This document shows positions 25,857 to 34,966 of a DNA stretch of 64,000 nt, piece after piece. This DNA is from Adlercreutzia rubneri (lineage in GTDB: Bacteria > Actinomycetota > Coriobacteriia > Coriobacteriales > Eggerthellaceae): the NCBI RefSeq assembly GCF_009755265.1, contig NZ_WPOO01000005.1, forward strand, positions 1 to 64,000, given 5' to 3'. Made by a program: the position numbers and the translations under genes. The notes beneath the pieces are model-generated. The model saw only the letters and a program-made list of their open reading frames with translations, did not search any database and was not told the DNA's origin. Every line of letters starts with the position of its first letter. Within the stretch, counting starts at the first letter, position 1.

Positions 25857-27323
25857 CTAGGCCTTCCCGGCCCGGTCGGCCACGAGGCGCTTGAACACGT
25901 CGCCCCGCTCCTCGAAGCAGCTAAACTCGTCGAAGGAGGCGCAGGCCGGCGAGAGCACGACCACGTCCCCGTCCTCGGCGATGGAAAGAGCCGCATCGAG
26001 CGCCTCCTCCATCGTGCCGGCGGAGAGCACTGGGGAGACCCCCGAGCCCGCGAAAGCCGCCAGGAACCGCTCGCGGGCCTCGCCGAAGCAGACCACGGCC
26101 CGGGCGTTCTCTTCGCAGGCCGCCACGAGCGGGGCCAAATCGGTGCCCTTGTCGCGGCCGCCGAGCAGCACGATGGGGCGCGTCGGCAGAAAGGCGGTGA
26201 GCGCCACCAGCGTGGCGTCCACGTTGGTGGCCTTCGAATCGTTGTAGCAGGCCACGCCGTCCACGAGCCCTGCCGGCTCGATGCGATGCTCCAGGGGGCG
26301 GAAGGTGAGCAGACCCTCGCCCACCGCCGTGTCCGTGGCGCCCAGTACGAGCGCGCATGCGGCGGCGGCCAGGGCGTTCTGTTGGTTGTGGCCGCCCTTG
26401 ATCTGGAGATCGTCCACGAAAACGAGGTCGGAGACGCGGCCGTCCCACGCCACGACGAGCTGACCGCCGTCGCCGCGGAAGGCGGCGGCGCCAGTGCCGC
26501 AGGTGGCGCGCATGTCGGCGCCGAGACCGGAGGCGCCCCCGATAGGGATGTAACGGAAGGGAACGCCGCCTCGGGCCCGCAGCTCGCGGATCTTCGCGCG
26601 CACGGCGTCGTCGCAGGCATCGAGCACGGCCACACCGCCGCTGACGCCCAGATTGGCGAGCACCTTCCACTTGGCCGCGGCGTAGGCCTCAAGGCTGCCA
26701 TGCCAGGAAAGATGATCCGGCGTGATGTTGAGCACCACGGCCACATCCGGCGCGAACAGGCGCGTCGAGGCCAGCTGGTAGCTGGAGGTCTCCGCCACGT
26801 ACACGTCGGTGTTCCCGGCGGCCACCGCATCGATGCAAGTCTCGCCGATGTTGCCCACGGCGGCCGCGTTCATGCCCGCCTCCCGCAGCAAATGGCAGGT
26901 GAGCGCGGTCGTAGTGGTCTTGCCGTTGGTGCCAGTGATGGCGACCCACTTCGAGGAAGCGTCGCTCTCGCGCCAGGCGAATTCCACCTCGCTGATCACC
27001 TCGGCGGAGGCCGCAGCGGCGCTCCGATAGAACGGGGAGTTCTCGGAAATGCCGGGGCTCGCGATGCACAAATCGTAGGCGCCTTCGATGGTCTCGTGGT
27101 CGAAGAGCACCACGGCCCCGCGCTCGCGGGCGCCCTCGGCCCAGACCAGCGCCGCCTCGCCCGGCGCGCCGGCGGCCACGGCCAGCGTCTCCACGCGGCT
27201 GCCCAGCGCATCCAAGCAGTACTCCGCCGCCGCTGTGCCCGACTTTCCCAGCCCTAAGATAAGCACGCGCCCGAGGTTCTTCGGGGCGTGTTTCTTGCCG
27301 GCGATCATCTCCACGTTTTCCAT
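25857..27323 (-). CDS. murD: UDP-N-acetylmuramoylalanine--D-glutamate ligase
   Basis: Adds D-Glu to UDP-MurNAc-L-Ala. The 488-residue enzyme shows RVLILGLGKSGTAAAEY, SPGISENSP, the P-loop ITGTNGKTTTTALTCHLL, NITPDHLSWHG, YNDSKATNVDAT and LSPACASFDEFSCFEERGDVF at the end. Two ATGs are possible: 27323, with AGGG five bases upstream, or 27338, with GAGG only two or three bases away; the first is preferred. The frame remains open far upstream through mraY, which is a compositional effect. Confidence 0.95.
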   Translation of the reverse strand: MENVEMIAGKKHAPKNLGRVLILGLGKSGTAAAEYCLDALGSRVETLAVAAGAPGEAALVWAEGARERGAVVLFDHETIEGAYDLCIASPGISENSPFYRSAAAASAEVISEVEFAWRESDASSKWVAITGTNGKTTTTALTCHLLREAGMNAAAVGNIGETCIDAVAAGNTDVYVAETSSYQLASTRLFAPDVAVVLNITPDHLSWHGSLEAYAAAKWKVLANLGVSGGVAVLDACDDAVRAKIRELRARGGVPFRYIPIGGASGLGADMRATCGTGAAAFRGDGGQLVVAWDGRVSDLVFVDDLQIKGGHNQQNALAAAACALVLGATDTAVGEGLLTFRPLEHRIEPAGLVDGVACYNDSKATNVDATLVALTAFLPTRPIVLLGGRDKGTDLAPLVAACEENARAVVCFGEARERFLAAFAGSGVSPVLSAGTMEEALDAALSIAEDGDVVVLSPACASFDEFSCFEERGDVFKRLVADRAGKA

Positions 27324-27343
27324 GCCTTCCCTAGCCATTGCCT

Positions 27344-28390
27344 CTACGCCCCCAGCGTCGTCGCGAAGTACAGCACAAAGCCGCAGGCGGCCAGCATGCC
27401 CGAAACGATCCAGAAGCGCACGACCACCTTCGTCTCCGACCAGCCCTTCTTCTCGAAATGATGGTGCAGAGGCGCCATGAGGAAGATGCGCTTTTTGGTC
27501 TTTTTGTAGTAGAACACCTGGATCATGACCGAGAGCGCCTCGGCCACGAACAGGCCGCCGATGATGATGACGACGAACTCCGTCTTGGTCACCACGGCGA
27601 GGCACCCGAGCGCCATGCCGAGGGCGAGCGAGCCGGTGTCGCCCATGAAGATGTCGGCGGGATGCGAGTTGAACCAAAGGAAGCCGATGCAGGCGCCGGC
27701 GAGCGCCCCGGCGAACAGGGCCGGCTCAAGCACGCCCGCGCGGAAGGCGATGGCGGCCATGACGAGCATGACCACCATGACCGTGCCCGCGGCCAAACCG
27801 TCAAGCCCGTCGGTGAGGTTCACGGCGTTGCAGAGCCCCACGAGCAGGATAAGGCAGTAGATAAGGTAGAGCCAGGGAATGGCGATGCCGTCGCCCACGG
27901 GCACCACCGTGGTGAGCACGCCCAAATCGAGGGTGGCCACAAACGGGATCTCCACGGTGGGCTTGATACCGAGCAGGTTCACCGCCACCAGCACGAAAAC
28001 GGCGGCGATGAGAAACTGGCCGATCAGCTTCGCCTTGGGCGTGAGCCCAAGCGATCGCTCGTGGGCCACCTTCGAAGCATCATCGATGAGCCCGAGGATA
28101 CCGGTGGCCACCGTGGCGCCGAGCAGAAGCCACAGCTCCGCGGTAGGGGCGCCCACCGAGGCGAGCAAGGTGAAGACGATGACGGCGATGAGCATGATGA
28201 CGCCGCCCATAGTGGGGGTTCCCTGCTTCACCAGATGGCTCTGGGGGCCGTCGGCGCGCACCTGCTGGCCGATGTGGCTCGTCTTCAGAAAGCGGATCCA
28301 GGCGGGCATGAGCACCATGGTGATCACCATGGCGATGGCCACGCCGAGGAAGATCATGAACGTGGGGTAGGCGGAGAACAGAGAGAACAT
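27344..28390 (-). CDS. mraY: Phospho-N-acetylmuramoyl-pentapeptide transferase
   Basis: Transfers phospho-MurNAc-pentapeptide to undecaprenyl phosphate to make lipid I. The 348-residue polytopic protein has about ten spans and the active-site loops LVKQGTPTMGGVIML, LIDDASKV (catalytic Asp pair), NLTDGLDGLAAG, FNSHPADIFMGDTGSLALG and MAPLHHHFEKKGWSE. The start codon overlaps the murF stop (TGATG), showing translational coupling. Confidence 0.97.
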   Translation of the reverse strand: MFSLFSAYPTFMIFLGVAIAMVITMVLMPAWIRFLKTSHIGQQVRADGPQSHLVKQGTPTMGGVIMLIAVIVFTLLASVGAPTAELWLLLGATVATGILGLIDDASKVAHERSLGLTPKAKLIGQFLIAAVFVLVAVNLLGIKPTVEIPFVATLDLGVLTTVVPVGDGIAIPWLYLIYCLILLVGLCNAVNLTDGLDGLAAGTVMVVMLVMAAIAFRAGVLEPALFAGALAGACIGFLWFNSHPADIFMGDTGSLALGMALGCLAVVTKTEFVVIIIGGLFVAEALSVMIQVFYYKKTKKRIFLMAPLHHHFEKKGWSETKVVVRFWIVSGMLAACGFVLYFATTLGA

Positions 28391-29892
28391 CAGTTGACCA
28401 ATCCTTCGACGATACGGGTAAGGCCCGTGAAGTGCGAGGCCTTCACGAGCACGGCGTCGCCCGGCTCGAGCAGCGCGTCCAGCTCCTCCAGCACGTCGGC
28501 GACGGTGTCGGCGCGGCTGATGCGCGCCGCGTCCATGCCGGCAGCCTCGGCGCCTGCGGCGATATGCCGCGCCAGCTCGCCGATGCAGATGAGCTTATCG
28601 AGATGGTGCGAGGCAGCGGCGGCGCCGACGCCCTCGTGGCAGGCGGGGGCGAAGCTGCCGAGCTCGCCCATGTCGCCGAGCACGGCGATGCGCCGGCCGG
28701 CCACGTCCGTGGCGGCGAAGGTCGCGAGCGAGGCGCGCATGGAATCGGGGCTCGCGTTGTAGGCGTCGTTGATGACCGTGAAGCCGCCGCGGGCGGCGAT
28801 GACCTCCTGGCGGCCCGGCTCGGGCACCGACGCTCCCAGCGCGGCGGCGATGGTGGCCAAATCGAGCCCCAAGGCGAAGCCCACCGAGGCGGCGGCGCAG
28901 GCGTTGTCCACGTTGTGGGCGCCGGTGAGGGAGAGCGCGCAGGGCACGCGTTCCACGGTGGCGAACAGGGCGCCGTCGTCGTGGTCGGCGGCATCGCGGG
29001 CGCACAGGGTGAAGCGGGGGCGGCCCTCGGCGTCCAGCGACACGTCCTCGGCCCAGACCGCCTGATCGCAAGCGGCGCTCTCGCGCTCGAGCGCCCCGCG
29101 GAGGGCCGCATCGGGATGCCCGGCGAAGCCTGAGAGGGCCACAGAGCGCTCGGACAGGCGTCCGCGCTCGGCCATAAAGGCGGCGAAGTCGTCGTCCAGG
29201 TTGGCGAAGGCGCGGCCCACACCGGCGGGCAGGGCCTCGAAGAGCTCGGACTTGGCCCGGGCGATGTTCTCCCGACTGCCCAGAAGCTCGATGTGGCTCT
29301 CGCCCACGTTGGTGATAAGGCCCCACACCGGCCGCACGAAATCGCACAGCTCGGCAATTTGCCCGCGGCCGCGCATGCCCATCTCAACGACGACCACGGC
29401 CGTCTCCGGATCGGCGTTGAGCAATGTGCGGGGAACGCCCAGCTCGTTGTTCTGATTGGCCTTGGTGGCCACCACGCTGCCGTAGGCGGCGCACACGTCC
29501 CGGGTGAGGTTCTTGGTGGTGGTTTTGCCCACCGAGCCGGTCAGCCCGATGACGCGGCCCCGCAAATGGGAGCGCCAGGCCCGGGCCAGGTCGGTGATGG
29601 CCGAGGCGGTGTTGGGCACCTCGATGATGGCGGCCCCCAGCTCCCGGGCCAAAAGAGCGCAGGATTGCGAGGGGCCATCGGTGACCAGCGCGCCCGCGGC
29701 GCCGGCGCGCAGGGCGGCCTCCACGAACGCGTGGCCGTCGACGCGCTCGCCGGGCAGGGCCACGTAGAGCCAGCCCGGGCGCACTTCCCGCGAATCCCAG
29801 GTGATGCCCGTCATGAGGGCGCTGGCGTCGATGGGGTCTACAAGGAACTGGCCGCCGGTGTATGCTGCGATTTGTTTTGCGTTGAGGCGCAC
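28390..29892 (-). CDS. murF: UDP-MurNAc-tripeptide--D-Ala-D-Ala ligase
   Basis: Adds D-Ala-D-Ala to the UDP-MurNAc tripeptide. The 500-residue enzyme has ITWDSREVRPGWLYVAL at the N domain, the P-loop GLTGSVGKTTTKNLT, KANQNNELGVPRTLL, VEMGMRGRGQI and INDAYNASPDSMRASL. Overlaps mraY by one base and follows murE closely. No ddl gene is present in the window, so D-Ala-D-Ala must be made elsewhere. Confidence 0.96.
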   Translation of the reverse strand: MRLNAKQIAAYTGGQFLVDPIDASALMTGITWDSREVRPGWLYVALPGERVDGHAFVEAALRAGAAGALVTDGPSQSCALLARELGAAIIEVPNTASAITDLARAWRSHLRGRVIGLTGSVGKTTTKNLTRDVCAAYGSVVATKANQNNELGVPRTLLNADPETAVVVVEMGMRGRGQIAELCDFVRPVWGLITNVGESHIELLGSRENIARAKSELFEALPAGVGRAFANLDDDFAAFMAERGRLSERSVALSGFAGHPDAALRGALERESAACDQAVWAEDVSLDAEGRPRFTLCARDAADHDDGALFATVERVPCALSLTGAHNVDNACAAASVGFALGLDLATIAAALGASVPEPGRQEVIAARGGFTVINDAYNASPDSMRASLATFAATDVAGRRIAVLGDMGELGSFAPACHEGVGAAAASHHLDKLICIGELARHIAAGAEAAGMDAARISRADTVADVLEELDALLEPGDAVLVKASHFTGLTRIVEGLVN

Positions 29893-29907
29893 GCCGAGTC
29901 CTTTCGC

Positions 29908-31398
29908 CTAGTCCGAACACGCACCGCCGAAGGCGCGCTCCAACTCCTCAGCCGCCACAACGCGGTCGTCGAAGGAGAGCACTTCATCGCCCACGAGCTG
30001 GTAGTCCTCATGGCCCTTGCCGGCCACGAGAATGGCATCGCCCGGGCGTGCGAGCGCGATGGCGGCCGCGATGGCACTACGGCGGTCGGGCTCCACGGTG
30101 AAGCGCTCGGCGTCTTCCATACCCGCCACGATATCGGCGATGATGGCATCGGGCTCCTCGTGGCGCGGGTTGTCGCTCGTCACCACGGCGTAGTCGGCGG
30201 CCAGCGCCGCAGCTCCCATGATGGGGCGCTTGGTGGCATCGCGGTTGCCGCCGCAGCCGAAGACGACGATGGTGCGTCCGTGTGAGAGCTCCTTGATAGA
30301 GGCGATGGCCTTGGTGAGCGCGTCGGGGGTGTGGGCGTAATCCACGTACACCGACACCGGCGCGTCCACCGCAGGGCGCACGCGCTCCAGGCGGCCGGGA
30401 ACCGCCGGCATGGTGGCCAGGGCCTCGGCGATGATCTGGGCGGGAATCCCTAAGGCCAACGCGCAGCCGAAGGCCGTCATGACGTTCTCCACGTTGAAGC
30501 GCCCCACGAGCGGGTACTCCACCGCGATGCGCGTCCCGCGCACCTCGAGCACCGCCTTGGTGCGGGCGGCCTCGTAGGTGACCTCCACCGGATGGATCTG
30601 GGCGGAGACGTCGAAGCCCGTGGTGATGACCTCGTCGCCGGCGGCGGTGCAGCGGCGCAGAAGCTCGCGCCCCCAGGAGCCGTCGATGGAGATGACGCGG
30701 CGGGCCGGGTAGTCCTTCGAGAACAGAAGCGCCTTGGCCTCGAAGTAGTCGTCGAAGGTGTGGTGGTAGTCCAGGTGGTCCTGGGTGAGGTTCGTGAACG
30801 CCGTCACGGCGAAGTCGGTGTCCCAGGTACGGCGCAGATCGAGCGCGTGCGAGCTCACCTCCATGGCCACCACCGTGCAGCCCGCGTCGCGCATCCGCGC
30901 GAACAGCTTCTGCAGGTCGGGCGACTCCGGCGTGGTGCGCTCGGCGTGCTCCATGGCGCCGGCGATCTTGTTGCCCACGGTGCCGATGACGCCGCAGCGG
31001 TTGCCGGCCACACTCGCGATGTGCTCCACCAGATAGGTCGTGGTGGTCTTGCCGTTGGTGCCCGTGATGCCCACGAGCGAGAAGGCGCGGGAGGGGTTGT
31101 CGTAGTAGTTCGCCGAGGCGTAGGCCATGGCCTTGCGCGAGTCGGAGACGACGACCTCGGTGACATCGGTGGCGTCGGCCAGGTACACCTTGCGCTCGGC
31201 CACCAGCGAGGTGGCCCCACGGTCGATGGCGTCCTGGGCGAAGGAGTGGCCGTCGACGACGGTGCCGACGATGCAAAAGAACATATCGTTCGGGCGAACC
31301 TCGTCGCTGCGGAACGCCAGCCCTGCCACCTCCTCGTTCCCGTTGCCGATGATGGTGCAATCCATCCCTTGGAAGAGCTCTGAGCAGGTCTTGGTCAT
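29908..31398 (-). CDS. murE: UDP-MurNAc-L-Ala-D-Glu--diaminopimelate ligase
   Basis: Adds the third stem-peptide residue. The 496-residue enzyme has FRSDEVRPNDMFFCIVGT, the P-loop GITGTNGKTTTTYLVEHI, ERTTPESPDL, NLTQDHLDYH and, in the C domain, TSDNPRHEEP. The DNPR tetrapeptide is the known marker for meso-diaminopimelate rather than lysine specificity. This matters because the D-Asp ligase locus at 61.7-64 kb is, in better studied bacteria, paired with lysine-type stems. The gene follows the class B PBP with a 15-base gap. Confidence 0.95.
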   Translation of the reverse strand: MTKTCSELFQGMDCTIIGNGNEEVAGLAFRSDEVRPNDMFFCIVGTVVDGHSFAQDAIDRGATSLVAERKVYLADATDVTEVVVSDSRKAMAYASANYYDNPSRAFSLVGITGTNGKTTTTYLVEHIASVAGNRCGVIGTVGNKIAGAMEHAERTTPESPDLQKLFARMRDAGCTVVAMEVSSHALDLRRTWDTDFAVTAFTNLTQDHLDYHHTFDDYFEAKALLFSKDYPARRVISIDGSWGRELLRRCTAAGDEVITTGFDVSAQIHPVEVTYEAARTKAVLEVRGTRIAVEYPLVGRFNVENVMTAFGCALALGIPAQIIAEALATMPAVPGRLERVRPAVDAPVSVYVDYAHTPDALTKAIASIKELSHGRTIVVFGCGGNRDATKRPIMGAAALAADYAVVTSDNPRHEEPDAIIADIVAGMEDAERFTVEPDRRSAIAAAIALARPGDAILVAGKGHEDYQLVGDEVLSFDDRVVAAEELERAFGGACSD

Positions 31399-31413
31399 AA
31401 CGGTATCGTTCCT

Positions 31414-33321
31414 CTAATTCGACGGCATCGAAGTAATGTTGTACTGCTTGACAGCGTTCTCCATTATATCGTTGAAGATCTGCGTGGTCTGGCGCATGGC
31501 GTAAACCTCGTTGGCTCCTACAAAACAAACTAAATTGCTTGACGAGTTGTCAATGAAGCCGCAGAAGCCGATGTTGTAGACTTCCTTCTTGTATCCGCCC
31601 TCTTCCGAGGCGATTTCCGCTGTGGACGTCTTGCCGCAGACCTCGTAGCCCTCGATGTCGGCGGCGGCTCCCGTGCCGTCGGTGACTACCGAGCGCAGCA
31701 TCGAGCGCATATCGGCGAGCACCGTTTCGTCGACGCCCGTCTCCTCGCTTTCCCATTCGGCCACGTCCCCGCTCTGGGGCTTCGAGATGAGGAAGTGCGG
31801 GGTCACGAGCGTCCCATCGTTGGCGATGGCGCTGTAGAAGCGCGCCATCTGCAGCGGCGTCACCGCGATGCCCTGGCCGAAGCTCACGTTGTAGCCCGTG
31901 ATCTTGGCCCAGTTGTCGAAGTCGAGCACGTTGCCGGCCGCCTCGCCGGGATAGTCCACGCCGGTGGATTCGGTGAAGTGGAAGCGCTTGATGTTGTCGT
32001 AGAGCTTGTCGAAACCCGCCTGTTCCGTGGCCAGCGAGATGCCCACGTTCGACGAGTGATTCAGGATCTCGCGCAGCGAGTAGGTCTCGCCGTCGCGCTC
32101 GTGGGAGTCGGACACGTCGTAGTCGTCGGCGGAGATGGAGCTCGGGCAGAACATGGTGTCCTCGGGGCCCATCGTCCCCTGCTCCAGGATGGTGAGCGCC
32201 GAGACGGACTTGAAGGTGGAACCGGGCTCGTAGGCCTGGGTGATGGCCTTCACCGATTCGCTACCCACCTGCGACGAGGACATGTCGGCCGGGTTCATGT
32301 AGGGCAACGAGCACGCGGCGTAAATCTCGCCGGTGGCGGCATCCATGACGATGGACGAGCCCTCCTCGGTCTCCAGATCCTTCACGCCCTCGGCGAGCGC
32401 CTGTTCCACGGTGTCCTGCAGCTTGATGTCGAGGGAGACCATGATGTCCTGGCCGTTGACGGCCGGCGTCTCCTCCTTCACACCGCCAGGAATGGGGAAT
32501 CCCTGCTCGCCGCGCTCGGCGGTGTAGGTGCCCGGCGTGCCGGAGAGGATGTCGTTGTATTGCAGCTCGAGGCCGGTGATGCCCTCGCCGTCGACGTTGC
32601 AGTAGCCGATAACCTGGCCGCCGATGGCGCCGTTGGGGTACTCGCGGCGGGTGTCGGCGATGAAGTAGACGCCGTCGAGCTTGAGTTCTTTGACCTTATC
32701 GGCCACATCGACGTCGGCTTGGCGCTTGATGTAGACGAAGGTGGTGGAAGGGGTGGACAGAAGCTCGCGGTAGTCGGCCGCATCTCCCCCGAGCACCGAG
32801 GCCAGAGACGCCGCCTCGGCCGCCGCATCGGTCACCTCCACGGGGTTCGCGTAGATGGTGGTGGCCTCCACCGAGGTGGCCAGCACGATGCCGTTGCGGT
32901 CGTAGATGGTGCCGCGGCGCGGCGTCGTCTCGAAACTGACCGTGCGGGACTCCTCGGCCATGGCCGAGTACTGATCCGATACGATGACCTGCAGAAACAC
33001 CAAGCGCAGGAAGAACACGGCCGCTATGGCCGCGAAAACCAGCAGCAGCACCTTGGCGCGCCCGGAGACCGTCGGCATGGCCGCGTCGATGGCGGCGCCC
33101 ACGCCGGCGCGGGCCGGGCGAGGGGCGCCCGCGCGCCCCGAGGGGCGGCTGGACCGGTTGCCGCCTGCAAAGCCGCGACCCCGCGAGGAGGCCGAGGCCC
33201 GGGCCGTGCGCGAGGAGGCGCGCCGGGGCTCGTCGAAGGAGCGTCCGCGGACGCGCCCGGTGCGCGAGGCATCGGCACGGCCGCCGCGGCCGCTTTTGTC
33301 GGGGTAGCGGTAGCGTTCCAT
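31414..33321 (-). CDS. ftsI: Class B penicillin-binding protein (FtsI/SpoVD type)
   Basis: Septal transpeptidase that crosslinks glycan made by FtsW. The 635-residue protein has a 75-residue Arg/Gly/Ser-rich cytoplasmic N terminus, one membrane span (about residues 90-115), a dimerisation domain beginning RGTIYDRNGIVLATS, and a transpeptidase domain. The active-site motifs are STFK (Ser near 369) and SSN (near 424). The third motif reads KTS (near 560, GKTSTAE) where KTG is usual. There is no PASTA domain. The gene lies between the ftsL-like gene and murE, the usual ftsI position. Confidence 0.94.
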   Translation of the reverse strand: MERYRYPDKSGRGGRADASRTGRVRGRSFDEPRRASSRTARASASSRGRGFAGGNRSSRPSGRAGAPRPARAGVGAAIDAAMPTVSGRAKVLLLVFAAIAAVFFLRLVFLQVIVSDQYSAMAEESRTVSFETTPRRGTIYDRNGIVLATSVEATTIYANPVEVTDAAAEAASLASVLGGDAADYRELLSTPSTTFVYIKRQADVDVADKVKELKLDGVYFIADTRREYPNGAIGGQVIGYCNVDGEGITGLELQYNDILSGTPGTYTAERGEQGFPIPGGVKEETPAVNGQDIMVSLDIKLQDTVEQALAEGVKDLETEEGSSIVMDAATGEIYAACSLPYMNPADMSSSQVGSESVKAITQAYEPGSTFKSVSALTILEQGTMGPEDTMFCPSSISADDYDVSDSHERDGETYSLREILNHSSNVGISLATEQAGFDKLYDNIKRFHFTESTGVDYPGEAAGNVLDFDNWAKITGYNVSFGQGIAVTPLQMARFYSAIANDGTLVTPHFLISKPQSGDVAEWESEETGVDETVLADMRSMLRSVVTDGTGAAADIEGYEVCGKTSTAEIASEEGGYKKEVYNIGFCGFIDNSSSNLVCFVGANEVYAMRQTTQIFNDIMENAVKQYNITSMPSN

Positions 33322-33325
33322 GGGA

Positions 33326-33886
33326 TTAGAGCCCCTTCATGCGCGCCACCGACTCCGACAGCGACAGGCTGCCGGCGCCATCGGTGGCGACGATATCGGG
33401 AGACAGCGTGATCTGCTCGCTGCACTCGGGGGCCGGGGCCGCCATGCCGAGGGCCGTGGCCTGGGCCTTGATGCGCGAGGGGTTCGCCAGCACGCTCTGG
33501 GACACCTCCAGCTCGTTGCCCTCGGCCCGGGCGGTCTCGATGCTCGTCTGCAGCGAGCGCGTCTCCAGCGCGCAGGAAGCGGCGGCCGAGGTGATGGCCA
33601 CGCGGGCCATGGCGATGAGCGCTATGACGATGCAGATGACGGCGCAGGCCTTCGCCAGGGAAAGCGCCGCCGCCGAGATGCCCTCGCTCTGGGCGCGGCG
33701 ACCGGCACCGGGCACCACCGAGATGGAGGGCGCCTCCTCGAAGGAGAGCTCCTCGGCCAGAGACGAGGAGACGTAGCGGGCGCCGCGGTAGCCGGAGGCA
33801 GCGCCGGCGCGTCCGGCGGAGGAGCGCCCATAAGAGACGCGGTCGGTGCGGGGGCGCGACGTGCGCGAGTATGATGCGGCGCTCAT
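33326..33886 (-). CDS. FtsL-like bitopic cell division protein
   Basis: A 186-residue protein placed between rsmH and the class B PBP, the standard ftsL position. Residues 1-85 are an Arg/Ser/Tyr-rich cytoplasmic stretch, followed by one membrane span (CAVICIVIALIAMARVAI) and an extracytoplasmic heptad-like helix ending in the FtsL-type LANPSRIKAQATALGM. FtsL proteins are poorly conserved, so the call rests on position and architecture. AGGAGGG lies five bases before ATG 33886. The cytoplasmic tail is longer than in most FtsL proteins. Confidence 0.8.
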   Translation of the reverse strand: MSAASYSRTSRPRTDRVSYGRSSAGRAGAASGYRGARYVSSSLAEELSFEEAPSISVVPGAGRRAQSEGISAAALSLAKACAVICIVIALIAMARVAITSAAASCALETRSLQTSIETARAEGNELEVSQSVLANPSRIKAQATALGMAAPAPECSEQITLSPDIVATDGAGSLSLSESVARMKGL

Positions 33887-33935
33887 CTTGGCCCTCCTCA
33901 CTCATTCTGCGGCTCAAGCGTCCATTAAGGCTTAA

Positions 33936-33964
33936 CAAGCCCGATGACAGCGTCCTCGGGCTTG
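33936..33964. other. Intercistronic hairpin between rsmH and the ftsL-like gene
   Basis: A perfect 9-base inverted repeat, CAAGCCCGA and TCGGGCTTG, with an 11-base loop. The T-rich side (CTTTTG) is on the plus strand, so it is a poor terminator for the minus-strand cluster and may be a processing or stability element. Confidence 0.5.
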
Positions 33965-33991
33965 CTTTTGTTCTCTTGTCGGGCGACTCCC

Positions 33992-34948
33992 CTAGCGCTT
34001 GCGCGCCACGCGCAGCTTGGCACTGCGCGAGCGGGGGTTCCGCTCGATTTCCTCCGCGCTGGGCAGCAGAGGCTTGCGGGTGATAAGGTCGAGTACCGGC
34101 TGCTTTCCGCACACGCACACCGGGATGTCCGGCGGGCAGGTGCATCGGTTCGCGAAATCCGCGAACATGTCCTTCACGATGCGGTCTTCCAAAGAGTGGT
34201 AGCTGATCACCGCGATGATGCCGCCCGGATTGAGCCAGCGTACCGCCGCGTCAAGGCCGCGACGCAGAACGGTCAGCTCCGAGTTGACTTCAATCCGAAG
34301 GGCTTGGAAGGTGCGCTTGGCGGGATGTCCCCCCGCGCGCCTCGCCGAGGCGGGTATAGCCGCCTTGATCACATCGACCAGCTGACCACTCTCGGTTATC
34401 GGAGCGTCCGCCCGCGCCTTCACGATGAAGTCCGCGATGCGGCTCGCCCACTTCTCGTCCGAGTAACTGCGAATGATCCGAGTGAGATCTGCTGCGTTGT
34501 AAGTATTGACGATCTCTTCTGCGGTTAGAGTTTGTTTCCCCGGATCCATCCGCATGTCGAGGGGGCCGTTCTCCTTGAAGGAGAAGCCACGTGATTGCGT
34601 GTCTATCTGCACCGATGAGACGCCCAGGTCGAACAGTATCGCGTCGATGCCGGGGATCTCGCAACTCGCGAGCAGCTCATCGAGGTCGCCGAAGTTGCCG
34701 CGCAGAAGCGCGAGCTCGGGACGATCGCCCGCAGGTATCGACTCCAGCTTCGCGGCGGCCTCAGTGAGCGCCACCTCGTCCTGGTCGATGCCGATAAGCA
34801 GGCCGCCGGCGCCCAATTGCTTGGCCGCCTCGAAGGAGTGCCCCGCGAAGCCGAGCGTGGCGTCCACGAACACCGGATGATCCGGAAGGTCGAGGGCGTC
34901 GATGCATTCGGTGAGAAGAACGGGTATGTGCCGGTATTCGCTTGTCAC
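33992..34948 (-). CDS. rsmH: 16S rRNA (cytosine-1402-N4)-methyltransferase
   Basis: Methylates C1402 in the ribosomal P site. The 318-residue SAM-dependent enzyme begins YRHIPVLLTECIDAL, has VDATLGFAGHS (SAM loop), DAILFDLGVSS, RGFSFKENGPLDMRMD, HPAKRTFQALRIEVN, ISYHSLEDRIVK, and a Cys-rich turn CTCPPDIPVCVCG followed by the RNPRSRSAKLRVA end. Full length. It is the second gene of the division cluster after mraZ. Confidence 0.97.
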   Translation of the reverse strand: MTSEYRHIPVLLTECIDALDLPDHPVFVDATLGFAGHSFEAAKQLGAGGLLIGIDQDEVALTEAAAKLESIPAGDRPELALLRGNFGDLDELLASCEIPGIDAILFDLGVSSVQIDTQSRGFSFKENGPLDMRMDPGKQTLTAEEIVNTYNAADLTRIIRSYSDEKWASRIADFIVKARADAPITESGQLVDVIKAAIPASARRAGGHPAKRTFQALRIEVNSELTVLRRGLDAAVRWLNPGGIIAVISYHSLEDRIVKDMFADFANRCTCPPDIPVCVCGKQPVLDLITRKPLLPSAEEIERNPRSRSAKLRVARKR

Positions 34949-34966
34949 GGTTCGCTCGCTTTCCGC

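Noticed and set aside
25857..27677. A longer MurD reading frame extending upstream through mraY
   Set aside because: The added N-terminal part is an alternate frame of mraY with no similarity to MurD; the internal ATGs with ribosome binding sites fit the family start.
33936..33964. Terminator splitting the division cluster after rsmH
   Set aside because: The T-rich side is on the opposite strand, so it should not stop minus-strand transcription efficiently.
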